DNA from: Croceibacterium soli
GTDB taxonomy: Bacteria > Pseudomonadota > Alphaproteobacteria > Sphingomonadales > Sphingomonadaceae
Assembly: GCF_009828065.1 (NCBI RefSeq)
Contig: NZ_WTYK01000001.1
Coordinates: forward strand, 620,001-684,000
DNA length: 64,000 nucleotides
Direction of reading: 5' to 3'
The notes under the pieces: model-generated
What the model was told of the DNA's origin: nothing
The model's database searches: none
Seen by the model: only the letters and a program-made list of their open reading frames with translations
In this document: positions 48,650 to 56,680 of the stretch, one piece after another
How positions within the stretch are numbered: position 1 is the first letter of the stretch
Layout of the letters: each line of letters starts with the position of its first letter
Program-made: the position numbers and the translations under genes

Positions 48650-49837
48650 TCAGCCCGCCGGCGGCGGCGTGGTAATTTCGGGGTCCAGCTCAAGCGGATT
48701 GGTCGAGAACAGCGGTTCGCCGAAGATGAAGCCGATCAGGTTCGGCCGCCCGAGATGGTCCACCAGCGCAGTGAGCGTCAGGAGGATCGGCACGGAGAGC
48801 AGGGCGCCGGTGACGCCCCAGATCCAGGTGAAATAGCTCAGCGCCAGCAGGATCAGCACCGGGTTCATGGTGAAGCGCGCGCCGAGGATCGCCGGCGTCA
48901 CCACGTTCGATTCGATGGCGTGAAGGCCGAGATAGGCCGCCGCGGGGATCACGCCCACGAGCGGGGATTCGGCCGTGCCGATCCCGAACAGCGCGAGCAC
49001 CGTGACCATGGCCAGCGGTCCGATATAGGGCAGGAAGTTGAGCAGCGCGGCCAGTCCGCCCCACATGATCGGCGCGTCCACTCCCAGACCCCAGGCTCCG
49101 AGCGCGACGATGACGCCGACCCCTAGGTTGATCAGCCCGACCGTGAAGATGTAGGCGGCGACCCGGTCCTGCACGTCGCGCACCACGCGGGCCGCCTTGA
49201 TGCTGGCGCCGAAATGCTGCCGGCCCAGCAGCAGGCGGCGGCGCATGCGCACGCGTGCCTCGATCATGAAGAAGGCCATTAGGAAGGTCAGCAGGACCTC
49301 CAGCACCACCGTAGGAGTGGCAAAGGCGACCTGTTCGAGCATCGAGGGGCTGGCCAGGACCACCTGCCGCTCGTCATGCCCGAGCAGCTCCGCGAACTGG
49401 CGGTTGAGGGCGGAGATCCAGGCGAAGTCGTTTCGCAGCTGGCTGAAGTGCTCGCCGATCCGCGCGAGCATGGCCGGCATCTCGTCGAACAGGCCGACGG
49501 CCGGGCGGAACACGGCGGTGAGGGCGAGGATCAGGATCGCCAGGAAGGCGACCAGCGAGATCAGCGAAGCGAGGACATTCGGCAGCCCTGCCTGGGAGAG
49601 CTTGTCGGCCATCGGCGAAAGCACGATCGTCAGGATGATCGCGGTCACCAGAGGCAAGAAAACCACCGCCCCGATCGACAGCACGAACGGCAGGGCCAGG
49701 AACAGCCCGAGAGCGAGCAGCAGGACCAGCGCTGAAATGAGCCGCAGTTCCTGGGCCGCGAAAGTCAGCGCACGGCGCCGCGGAGCCGCCGCATCGGCAG
49801 GCCTTCCTTCGCTGTCCCGTTCCCGCCCCTCGCTCAT
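48650..49837 (-). CDS. AI-2E family transporter (PerM-type permease)
   Basis: A 395-residue membrane protein with about eight helices: two N-terminal pairs (LISALVLLLALGLFLALPFV, SIGAVVFLPLVTAIILTIVL), a soluble segment of about 80 residues and a C-terminal group including LNFLPYIGPLAMVTVLALF. The family (UPF0118) covers presumed permeases and Na+/H+ antiporters; autoinducer-2 export is shown only for some members. The ATG at MSEGRERDSEG was preferred over a TTG ten codons upstream. The C-terminus is next to a repeat element. Confidence 0.86.
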   Translation of the reverse strand: MSEGRERDSEGRPADAAAPRRRALTFAAQELRLISALVLLLALGLFLALPFVLSIGAVVFLPLVTAIILTIVLSPMADKLSQAGLPNVLASLISLVAFLAILILALTAVFRPAVGLFDEMPAMLARIGEHFSQLRNDFAWISALNRQFAELLGHDERQVVLASPSMLEQVAFATPTVVLEVLLTFLMAFFMIEARVRMRRRLLLGRQHFGASIKAARVVRDVQDRVAAYIFTVGLINLGVGVIVALGAWGLGVDAPIMWGGLAALLNFLPYIGPLAMVTVLALFGIGTAESPLVGVIPAAAYLGLHAIESNVVTPAILGARFTMNPVLILLALSYFTWIWGVTGALLSVPILLTLTALVDHLGRPNLIGFIFGEPLFSTNPLELDPEITTPPPAG

Positions 49838-49899
49838 CCGCCGCCGGTGCCTTTCAATACGCTGCAATGCCGCGACTGGGCGCGGCGATCAAGGCATGC

Positions 49900-50532
49900 T
49901 CAGCGCGTGGCGACGGATCGGCCGTTTCCGGCGGCGACTTCGTCCAGCTCCTCGAGGATCGCCCGGTGGGCGGCGGGGTCGCTGATCGACCGGTCGGGAA
50001 TGGCGCCGTCCTCGATCATGCTCGTCAGCGCGGCGCGGGCACGGCCCACGCGGCTCTTGATCGTGCCGACCGCGCAGCCGCAGATATTGGCCGCCTCCTC
50101 GTAGGAGAAGCCGCCGGCGCCCACCAGCAGCAGCGCTTCGCGCCGTTCGGCCGGAAGGGTCAGCAGGGCGCGGTGCATGTCGCTGAGGTGGATCGGCTCT
50201 TCCTGGCCGGCCGGCGCGGTGAGGATGCGCTCGGCCACGGTCTCGTCGTAATCGCCGCGGAAGCGGTTGCGCCGCATGTCGGTGAGGTAGGCATTGCGCA
50301 GGATCACGAATGTCCATGCGCGCATGCTCGTGCCCGGTTCGAAGCGGTCCTGAGCGGCCCAGGCCTTCAGCAGCGTTTCCTGCACCAGGTCGTCCGCCAT
50401 GTCCGGGCGGCCGCACAGGCCGCGCGCGAAGGCGCGCAGATGCGGCACGACCTCGGTCAGTTCACGCTTGAAGGCGCGCTTGTCGTCGGCGCTGCGCTTG
50501 GGCAGCTCCCTGGTGGTCACTGTGTTGTTCAT
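49900..50532 (-). CDS. ecfG: General stress response ECF sigma factor EcfG
   Basis: The alphaproteobacterial ECF15-group sigma factor. The 210-residue protein has region 2 (VVPHLRAFARGLCGRPDMAD, DDLVQETLLKAWAAQDRFEPG, MRAWTFVILRNAYLTDMRRN) and region 4 (LLTLPAERREALLLVGAGGFSY, ANICGCAVGTIKSRVGRARA). It directs RNA polymerase to GGAAC-N16/17-CGTT promoters and is held inactive by NepR until phosphorylated PhyR removes NepR. Its ATG shares one base with the nepR stop (TGATG), so the two are translationally coupled, and the nepR promoter is itself of the EcfG type, giving autoregulation. Confidence 0.95.
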   Translation of the reverse strand: MNNTVTTRELPKRSADDKRAFKRELTEVVPHLRAFARGLCGRPDMADDLVQETLLKAWAAQDRFEPGTSMRAWTFVILRNAYLTDMRRNRFRGDYDETVAERILTAPAGQEEPIHLSDMHRALLTLPAERREALLLVGAGGFSYEEAANICGCAVGTIKSRVGRARAALTSMIEDGAIPDRSISDPAAHRAILEELDEVAAGNGRSVATR

Positions 50533-50699
50533 CAATCCGTCGAATCCAGCTTCGAGAGCAGATCCTTGAAGGAATCCGGCAGCGGCTCCTCGACGACCGA
50601 GTCGTAGAGCCGTTTGAGGCCCGTGGCCCATTCGGGGTCACGCGGCTTGGTAGCTTGCACCTTGCCAGACCCTCCCTTCTTGTCCTTGTCACCAGCCAT
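50532..50699 (-). CDS. nepR: Anti-sigma factor NepR
   Basis: A 55-residue protein whose C-terminal half (WATGLKRLYDSVVEEPLPDSF) is the conserved NepR core of two helices. These bind either EcfG or the sigma-like domain of phosphorylated PhyR. The first 20 residues are Lys/Gly-rich and probably disordered, as in other NepR proteins. The ATG at MAGDKDKKGG was chosen over an upstream start that would run through the promoter region. It is co-transcribed with ecfG. Confidence 0.93.
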   Translation of the reverse strand: MAGDKDKKGGSGKVQATKPRDPEWATGLKRLYDSVVEEPLPDSFKDLLSKLDSTD

Positions 50700-50803
50700 G
50701 AAATGCAATTCTGCCCCCGTCCTTACAGCAAGCGCGATGCCGGCATCAGAGACAGGCCCATTGCCGCGCGAAATCGCCAGTCGTCCATCGGACGCTATCG
50801 TGG

Positions 50804-50828
50804 AACGAAACCCTTCCCGTCCGGTTCC
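50804..50828 (-). promoter_or_regulatory. EcfG-type promoter of nepR-ecfG
   Basis: On the minus strand GGAAC (50828-50824) and CGTT (50807-50804) are separated by exactly 16 bases, a perfect match to the alphaproteobacterial general stress response consensus. Transcription would start near 50797, leaving a leader of about 95 bases before nepR. Confidence 0.9.
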
Positions 50829-50900
50829 CCGAAACACATCGGGCCGGTTGGTTAATCCAGCGCATTTGCGCTAGAGGGCGCGCCGACGGGATCGCTCCAT

Positions 50901-52616
50901 ATGGCAAGGCGGGCAGGGGAACAAGATTTGCAGAAGCTGACCGGCCCGAAGAATCGAACAAAGCACTGGCTGGTGCGCTTTCCCCGGGGCATGCCGGTGG
51001 CGATCTTCCTCCTCGTCACCGCAGTCACGGCGCTGAGCGTCTTCGCCATCGAGCGGGGCGAGGACCAGCGCGCCGAAGCGCAGCTGCGCGCCGAAGCCAG
51101 CGCCATCGCCTCCGCCCTGGAGCAGCGGGCCAACGCCAGCAGCGCGTATCTCCGGGCCGGGGCCGCCTTGCTGGCGATGCTCGATGAAGTGCCGGCCTCG
51201 CGCTTTCGGCGCTTCGTTTCGGAGCTGCGGCTCGATGCCGACTACAGGGGCGCCGAAGGGATCGGCTGGGCGATGATCGTGCGGCCGGGGGAGATCGGGG
51301 CCTTCAATGCATTCATGGCTGAACAGGCGCCCGGCAACCGAGAACTTCACCCGGCGTTCGACGGTTCGCAGCCTTATGCCGTGCCCGTGACTTTCCTTCA
51401 GCCGGACACCGAGCGCAATCGCCGCGCGATCGGTTTCGACATGTTCTCCGACCCCGTGCGCCGGATGGCGATGATCGAAGCCGAACGCACCGCCCGGCCG
51501 ACGGCCAGCGGCAAAGTCGCCCTGCGGCAGGAAGGCGGCGGCGATCAGCCCGGCTTCCTGATCTACATGCCGGTGTTCGATGCGATCGAAACCGGGCGCG
51601 TGCTGAAGGGCTTTATCTATAGTCCCTTCAACGCGCAGGACTTCCTGGCCGCCGCGCTCGAGCTGGAGCGGCCGGGTGCGGTCGGTATCCGCCTTTACGA
51701 TAGCGAGAAGACGGAAGCGAACCTAATCGCCCGGATCAGCCAGGAAGGGAACGTCGGCGCCACCTACAGCATGCCCGTGACGGTGGCGAACCACCGCTGG
51801 GTGCTGGAAGTCGCTGCGCCGCCGGCGGAAACGCTGTCCGGCCTTTCGATGCTGACGCTGATCTTCGGCCTGCTGGTCGCCAGCCTGCTCATGCTGCTGG
51901 TGCGCATGCTGACGCAGCAGGCGAACGAGGACGAAGCGGCGCTGGTGTGGTTCGCCGAACAGGCATCGATCCGCAACTCGCTGACGCGAGAGCTCAACCA
52001 CCGGGTCAAGAACACGCTAGCCAACGTGCTGTCGATCATCGCCCTGACCCGGCGGCGGGCGAAGGATCTCGAAGAGTTCGCCGATGGACTGGATGGCCGC
52101 ATCCGCGCGCTTTCGGCAACGCACGACCTGCTGACCCAGTCCGATTGGGGCACGACCCCGATCCGCTCCGTCGTCGATGCCGAGCTGGCGCCCTATGTGC
52201 AGGCCGAGGATCACAGGATCGAGATCGGCGGCCCCGACATCCAGCTGGCGCCGAACGACGCGCTGTCGCTCGGCCTGGCGATCCACGAGCTGGCGACCAA
52301 CGCTGCCAAGTACGGCGCGCTGACACGCCCCGGCGGTCACGTGACGATCAAATGGCACAAGATCGCGCCGCAGCTCGTGCGCCTGGAGTGGCGCGAGCGC
52401 GGCGGGCCGCCGGTCAAGGAAAAGCGCACGCGCGGGTTCGGGACCGACCTGATCGAGAAGATCGTCGCCAACGAGCTCAACAGCCCGGTCGAGCTGGACT
52501 TCGCTCCGGAGGGCGTGAATTGCGTGCTGACCATCCCGGTGCGCGAGCCGACCGCGTTCTCGATGCGCGCTCCGCGCCTGGACCAGGACGGGCCGCCGGC
52601 AGCCGGTCGCAGCTAG
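50901..52616 (+). CDS. CHASE-domain sensor histidine kinase of the PhyR pathway (PhyK/PhyP type)
   Basis: A 571-residue membrane sensor. It has a first helix near residues 31-50 (MPVAIFLLVTAVTALSVFAI), a periplasmic CHASE domain of about 250 residues (EGIGWAMIVRPGEIGAFNAF, GFDMFSDPVRRMAMIEA) and a second helix near 316-340. An HWE/HisKA_2-type kinase follows, with phospho-acceptor His in LTRELNHRVKNTLANVLSII and the ATP site LGLAIHELATNAAKYGAL. Such kinases beside phyR set its phosphorylation; in sphingomonads the equivalent PhyP acts mainly as a phosphatase. It is divergent from nepR-ecfG and convergent with phyR. Confidence 0.92.
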   Translation: MARRAGEQDLQKLTGPKNRTKHWLVRFPRGMPVAIFLLVTAVTALSVFAIERGEDQRAEAQLRAEASAIASALEQRANASSAYLRAGAALLAMLDEVPASRFRRFVSELRLDADYRGAEGIGWAMIVRPGEIGAFNAFMAEQAPGNRELHPAFDGSQPYAVPVTFLQPDTERNRRAIGFDMFSDPVRRMAMIEAERTARPTASGKVALRQEGGGDQPGFLIYMPVFDAIETGRVLKGFIYSPFNAQDFLAAALELERPGAVGIRLYDSEKTEANLIARISQEGNVGATYSMPVTVANHRWVLEVAAPPAETLSGLSMLTLIFGLLVASLLMLLVRMLTQQANEDEAALVWFAEQASIRNSLTRELNHRVKNTLANVLSIIALTRRRAKDLEEFADGLDGRIRALSATHDLLTQSDWGTTPIRSVVDAELAPYVQAEDHRIEIGGPDIQLAPNDALSLGLAIHELATNAAKYGALTRPGGHVTIKWHKIAPQLVRLEWRERGGPPVKEKRTRGFGTDLIEKIVANELNSPVELDFAPEGVNCVLTIPVREPTAFSMRAPRLDQDGPPAAGRS

Positions 52617-52696
52617 GGTCTGCCACCTCCACACCCCGACAGCGGACAGTGCGGTGGGCAGACCTGACGGGCGAAGCCCGGTTCCGGGATGAATCG

Positions 52697-52731
52697 AAAA
52701 GCCCTTCCGTTCACGGGGAACGAAAGGGCTC
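52697..52731 (-). terminator. Rho-independent terminator of phyR
   Basis: On the minus strand the stem agccctttcgttc / gaacggaagggct (one mismatch) with a five-base loop is followed by TTTTC. It lies about 50 bases after the phyR stop and, read from the other strand, may also stop the convergent kinase transcript. Confidence 0.85.
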
Positions 52732-52777
52732 TTCCAATCGGATCAGGACATGCGTGCGCGGGGCGCCCCCCGCGGCC

Positions 52778-53572
52778 TTAGCTCAGCGGGCGGCTGGAGC
52801 CGAAGAACAGCGCCTGGCTGATCGCTGCCCGCACCGTCGATTCCTGGAACGGCTTGGTGATCAGGTAGGTCGGTTCCGGGCGGTCGCCGGTGAGCAGCCG
52901 TTCCGGATAGGCGGTGATGAAGATCACCGGCACGCTGGCCATCGCCAGGATGTCGTCCACCGCGTCGAGGCCCGAGGAGCCATCGGCCAGCTGGATGTCG
53001 GCCAGCACCAGGCCGGGCGTGCTTTCCGCCGCGACTTGCTGCGCCTGGGTGCGCGTGGCCGCGGTGCCGCAGATCTCGTGGCCGAGCGACCGGACGAGGT
53101 CCTCGAGCTGCATCGAGATGAGCGGCTCGTCCTCGATGATCAGGACTTCGGTGGAATTCTCGCGGTCGATCTCCTCGATCGCATCCTGGACCAGGTCGGA
53201 GATCTCGTCCTCGTCGATGCCCATGATCTGGGCCGCTTCCGGCGGGGAGAAGTCTTCCACCGTGGTGAGCAGGAGCGCCTGCCGGTTGAGCGGCGTGATC
53301 CGGCGCAGCTGATCCTGCGCGGCGGTCTCGTGCAGGCTCCCGCTGCCGTTGTCCTCGCCGATCTCGACATGGGCGCTGGACCACAGCTTGTTGAACGCGG
53401 AATACAGCGGCACGCGGCCGCCCTTGAGCGACCGGGCAAGCTCTTCATCCGCCAGGGCGGCTTCGAGCGTCGCCTTCACGAAGGCGTCTCCAGTGGCTTG
53501 AGAACCCGTCAGCGCACGTGCGTAACGGCGTAGAAATGGTAGATGAGCAGCTACTTCAGCCCCAATAGACAT
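52778..53572 (-). CDS. phyR: Two-domain response regulator PhyR
   Basis: The anti-anti-sigma factor of the general stress response. Of its 264 residues about the first 130 form an EcfG-like sigma domain (VAAHLPFLRRYARALTGSQATGD and VEDFSPPEAAQIMGIDEDEI visible in part). The C-terminal receiver has acidic residues in EVLIIEDEPLISM, the phosphorylated Asp in GLVLADIQLADG and Lys in TYLITKPFQES. Phosphorylation exposes the sigma-like domain, which binds NepR and frees EcfG. The start at MSIGAEVAAHLPF was chosen; a longer frame would overlap the promoter. Confidence 0.96.
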   Translation of the reverse strand: MSIGAEVAAHLPFLRRYARALTGSQATGDAFVKATLEAALADEELARSLKGGRVPLYSAFNKLWSSAHVEIGEDNGSGSLHETAAQDQLRRITPLNRQALLLTTVEDFSPPEAAQIMGIDEDEISDLVQDAIEEIDRENSTEVLIIEDEPLISMQLEDLVRSLGHEICGTAATRTQAQQVAAESTPGLVLADIQLADGSSGLDAVDDILAMASVPVIFITAYPERLLTGDRPEPTYLITKPFQESTVRAAISQALFFGSSRPLS

Positions 53573-53605
53573 AAAACCCCTTCCCGGTGAATCAGGCGCG
53601 CGTAT

Positions 53606-53630
53606 AACGGGCGAGCGCAGCGCCGGTTCC
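53606..53630 (-). promoter_or_regulatory. EcfG-type promoter of phyR
   Basis: On the minus strand GGAAC (53630-53626) and CGTT (53609-53606) are separated by 16 bases, identical in layout to the nepR promoter. Transcription would start near 53599, about 27 bases before the phyR ATG. Confidence 0.9.
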
Positions 53631-53722
53631 GGGTAACATGCGGGCATCGGCCCCGAAATGCCAGTGGTTTGCGCCCGCTCTGGCAGGCCGCGCCGGTTGC
53701 TTCAAAAAAAATTCCCGGTGCG

Positions 53723-53747
53723 GGAACCCTCTTCCGTGCCGCTCATT
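53723..53747 (+). promoter_or_regulatory. EcfG-like promoter of the candidate small RNA
   Basis: GGAAC at 53723-53727 is followed after 16 bases by CATT at 53744-53747, one mismatch from the CGTT consensus. It points away from phyR toward the strong terminator at 53807-53843, and there is no coding region between. Confidence 0.55.
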
Positions 53748-53752
53748 ATCCT

Positions 53753-53843
53753 CTTGTCACCGCCGAGACCCCCCCTCCCGTCCAAGCGGCTGGTGATACG
53801 ATCCCGAAAGGCCTCCGCGCTTCACGCGCGGAGGCCTTTTTTT
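53753..53843 (+). ncRNA. Candidate stress-induced small RNA with a C-rich loop (GsrN-like design)
   Basis: A unit of about 90 bases without an open frame. A first hairpin pairs TCACC-GCCG (53757-53765) with CGGC-T-GGTGA (53787-53796) and exposes a 21-base loop containing seven C's, T and CCC. The second hairpin is the intrinsic terminator. A C-rich, anti-Shine-Dalgarno loop followed by a terminator is the design of alphaproteobacterial sRNAs such as GsrN, the sigma-T-dependent sRNA of Caulobacter that acts on katG mRNA. Location next to phyR and the EcfG-like promoter support a stress role. Homology to GsrN was not tested. Confidence 0.6.
53807..53843 (+). terminator. Strong rho-independent terminator of the candidate small RNA
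   Basis: A perfect 14-bp stem, aaaggcctccgcgc / gcgcggaggccttt, with the loop ttcac is followed by seven T's. No protein-coding gene on this strand ends upstream within 1 kb, so it must end a non-coding transcript. Confidence 0.9.
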
Positions 53844-53888
53844 CGTGGTGAGGCTGAACTCGCTGCGGACACAAGAAGTGTGGGACCA

Positions 53889-54028
53889 AGATCCTCCCCC
53901 CTTTGGGGGAGGTGGCGCCGGCCAAAGGCCGGTGACGGAGGGGGCTGGCCTGGACGAACGGCTGCGCCAGGCCAATCCCCCTCCGTCAGCCGCTTCGCGG
54001 CTGCCACCTCCCCCAGAGGGGGAGGATG
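53889..54028. repeat. 'cctcccc' composite element
   Basis: The left end atcctcccccctttggggga and the right end cctcccccagagggggagga are mirror images, with the inner hairpins gccggccaaaggccggtgac and cagccgcttcgcggctgcca. It lies between the small-RNA unit and the response regulator gene. Confidence 0.85.
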
Positions 54029-54126
54029 GAAGAGGTGCACGCCCAAAATACGTCATTCCCGCGAAAGCGGGGAATCCCGCTGGCGGGGCCACTCACGTCG
54101 CAGCTAACCCCGAGGCTCGCCGCGTT

Positions 54127-54555
54127 TCAACTCATCGCGTCGCGCAGCCTGGAGAACAGGCCGCGCTTCTCCTCGCCGGCAAGCGCCTCGGCCAGGTCCG
54201 CGGGGTTGTAGGGCTTCTCGAACACGGCGCCGGTCTCGGCAATCTCGGGAGGAATGTCCTGCGGCGCGCCGGTGGAGAACACGATCCGCGGGCGCTTGGT
54301 GCCGAGCATGTCGACAAGTTCGACCAGGGCCCAGCCGTCGTCGCGGTCGGCCAGGTGCACGTCGATCACCATCGCATCGGGCCGTTCGCCCTCGAGCTCG
54401 ACCATCGTCGCGGCGATGCTCGGGCAGATCACTACCTCCGTGGCGCCACGGTCGCGCAGCGCATCTTCCAGCGCCAGCGCAAGCACCGGGTCGTCCTCTA
54501 CGATGAGAATGCGGCCAAGCGCCGGCTTGCGCTGTCCTCGCGATTTGGCAACCAT
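54127..54555 (-). CDS. Single-domain response regulator
   Basis: A 142-residue stand-alone receiver domain with no output domain. The acidic pocket is ILIVEDDPVLALALEDAL near residue 20, the phospho-acceptor Asp is in AMVIDVHLADRDDGWAL near residue 65, and the conserved Lys is in AVFEKPYNPADLAEAL. The segment RIVFSTGAPQ resembles the FATGUY-type motif of sphingomonad regulators such as SdrG that act in PhyR signalling. Together with the position next to phyR, this suggests a role in the phosphorelay, which is inference. Confidence 0.88.
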   Translation of the reverse strand: MVAKSRGQRKPALGRILIVEDDPVLALALEDALRDRGATEVVICPSIAATMVELEGERPDAMVIDVHLADRDDGWALVELVDMLGTKRPRIVFSTGAPQDIPPEIAETGAVFEKPYNPADLAEALAGEEKRGLFSRLRDAMS

Positions 54556-54649
54556 GCGATCCGGTTCCGTCCGGCCCGCCGCCTGGATGCGAAGGGCCGC
54601 TTTGGGAAACGAGGCGCCGGGAGCCTCGTTCCCGCCGAAGATCGCGGGA

Positions 54650-55801
54650 TTACAGCGATTTTTTGTAGATCACGTATTCCCGGTTCACCTGGCTTTCGAT
54701 GGTGTCGGCAATGGCGACCATGCCTTTGTTGTCTTCCAGAATCCAGCCGATCTCGCCGCGGCTGGCGCCATAGCGGCTGATCGCATTGAGGCGGATGTGC
54801 TCGATCATCATGAAAGCCAACTGGCTGGCGAGACGGGAATTCTGGAACCGCTTCTTCACGCCCATCAGCGGGACGCGCATCGTCCGGCAGCGGGGGTTGC
54901 GCAGCCAGCGGAGCATGCTGATCCAGCCGAAGGGGAACAGCTTCCCGCCGATCTTGCGGATCGGCTCGTTGGCGTCGGGCCAGGTGAGCATGAAGGCGAC
55001 CGGCTCGCCGTCGAGCTCGGCGATCATGTTGAGGTCCTCGCGGATCAGCGGGGCCATCTTCTTGCCGGCGTACTTCGCTTCCTTCTCGGTGAACGGGACG
55101 AAGCCCCAATTGTCCGACCAGGCATCGTTGAGGATGTCGATGACGATCGCCGCCTCGCGGTCGAACTGCCTGGTGTCGACCGGACGGATCCGGATGCGCG
55201 AGTTGCGCTCGCCCGCGCTAATGATGCGCTGGACCAGCGGCGGGAAGCCCGGGCGGATGTCGAGGTCGTAAGTCCACAGCCGCTTCGCCGGCTGGTAGTC
55301 GCGGCTCTCGATCCAGGCCTGGTATGCGGGATTGTCGTGGCCCATCATCACCGTAGGCGGATGGTCATGGCCTTTGACGAGCAGGCCCGGTTCTTCCCAG
55401 ATCGAGAGGCTGATCGGCGCGAGCACGCGGGTCATGCCCTGTCCGCGCAGCCAATCCTCGGCAGCGGCGATCAGCGCGCGCGCAACATCCTCGTCCTCCG
55501 CTTCGAACAGGCCCCAGTTGCCGGTGCCCGGCCCCATGCCCTGCTCAGGCGGCTGGGCCAGCGCGAGCTCGTCGATCTGCGCGGAGATGCGGCCGACCGG
55601 GCGGCCGTCGCGGCGGGCGAGGAAGTACTGCACCCGCGCATGGTCGTGGAACGGGTTCTTGCCCGGCGTCAGCAGCTCGACCACTTCCGAGCGGAGCGGC
55701 GGCACCCAGTTGGGATCGTCCTTGTTCAGCCGGTAGGCGACGTCGACGAACGCATTGAGATCGCTCTTGCCCGCAACCGGGACCACCGTAACCGCCGACA
55801 T
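54650..55801 (-). CDS. GNAT-like acyltransferase domain protein of unknown function
   Basis: A 383-residue cytoplasmic protein. The N-terminus (FVDVAYRLNKDDPNWVPPLR) and the GLFEAEDEDVARALIAAAEDWL region are typical of a large conserved bacterial group annotated as N-acetyltransferase or 'GTP cyclohydrolase-like', with a GNAT-type fold in each half. FFLARRDGRPVGRISAQID-like residues (YFLARRDGRPVGRISAQ) form the first acyl-CoA region. The substrate is unknown. The ATG at MSAVTVVPV was preferred over an in-frame start 11 codons upstream, which lacks conservation. Confidence 0.75.
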   Translation of the reverse strand: MSAVTVVPVAGKSDLNAFVDVAYRLNKDDPNWVPPLRSEVVELLTPGKNPFHDHARVQYFLARRDGRPVGRISAQIDELALAQPPEQGMGPGTGNWGLFEAEDEDVARALIAAAEDWLRGQGMTRVLAPISLSIWEEPGLLVKGHDHPPTVMMGHDNPAYQAWIESRDYQPAKRLWTYDLDIRPGFPPLVQRIISAGERNSRIRIRPVDTRQFDREAAIVIDILNDAWSDNWGFVPFTEKEAKYAGKKMAPLIREDLNMIAELDGEPVAFMLTWPDANEPIRKIGGKLFPFGWISMLRWLRNPRCRTMRVPLMGVKKRFQNSRLASQLAFMMIEHIRLNAISRYGASRGEIGWILEDNKGMVAIADTIESQVNREYVIYKKSL

Positions 55802-55855
55802 CCTGCCTCCTCGCGATTTAGACCGGGAGGGCAAAGCGCGCGGGGCGCATGAATG

Positions 55856-56680
55856 TCAATCGGCGGCGGCTTCGCCGCGCTGGCCGCTGCCGCCCTCGAT
55901 CCCCATCGCGCGCCGCCGCGGATGGCCGCTGGCAATGCCGCCGGACAGGTTCTTGACCCACGGATAGACCTTGGCGACTTCCTCGTCATAGCCGAGGTTG
56001 AACACGGTGGGGGAGCGGCGCGGCCGGTCCTTCTTCAGGTAGTACGTGCCCAGCAGGCGGTCCCAGAAATAGTTGGTGATGCCGTAGTTGCCGTTCTCGT
56101 CGAAGAAGTGATGCTCCATGTGGCGCTGCTTCATGTGCTGCACCCAGGCCCACTTCGGCTTGAACGCCAGGTGCTGGATGCAATGCATGAACTCGTAGTA
56201 GCAGGTCGTCAGCAGGCCCGCGGCGAACGCCGCCAGCGCCCCGCCGGGGCCGCCGATGAGCCAGCCGATCGTGCCGGTGGCGAGGGCGATCGTCGGCAGG
56301 GTGGTGTGCAGCGCGCCGAACAGCACCGAAAGGTCGTTCGGGTCCTGGTGGTGATCGTAGTGGATCCGCTTCCAGGTCGGCGAAAGCAGCTTCGACTTCC
56401 ACATCCATTTGGAATGCAGAACGTGCTGGTGGAGCAGGTGCCAGACCAGAGGGTAGACCAGCACGCCCGCGGCGATCGCGGCCAGGGTCTGCCACAGGCC
56501 GGCCGGATGAATGGCGTAGAGTACGACGCACAGCAGCGTCAGGGCCAGATAGCTGATGATCGTGTAGTGCTGAAAATAGGCGACGACCAGCTCCCGCAGG
56601 GTCATGCGGTCGAGATAGTGGCTGCGTTTCCAGAACGGCAGGTCCGACTGCTCGGCGCCCGGAACTGTGCTGTGCGACAC
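55856..56680 (-). CDS. Fatty acid hydroxylase/sterol desaturase family protein
   Basis: An integral membrane di-iron protein of 274 residues with about four helices. The histidine clusters that bind iron are HLLHQHVLH, KRIHYDHHQDPNDL, MHCIQHL and MKQRHMEHHFF. Members hydroxylate or desaturate sterols, carotenoids or fatty acids; some sphingomonad members are linked to lipid or carotenoid modification, but the product here is unknown. The GTG start was chosen because it gives the usual family length, and the frame further upstream looks unrelated. Confidence 0.85.
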   Translation of the reverse strand: MSHSTVPGAEQSDLPFWKRSHYLDRMTLRELVVAYFQHYTIISYLALTLLCVVLYAIHPAGLWQTLAAIAAGVLVYPLVWHLLHQHVLHSKWMWKSKLLSPTWKRIHYDHHQDPNDLSVLFGALHTTLPTIALATGTIGWLIGGPGGALAAFAAGLLTTCYYEFMHCIQHLAFKPKWAWVQHMKQRHMEHHFFDENGNYGITNYFWDRLLGTYYLKKDRPRRSPTVFNLGYDEEVAKVYPWVKNLSGGIASGHPRRRAMGIEGGSGQRGEAAAD

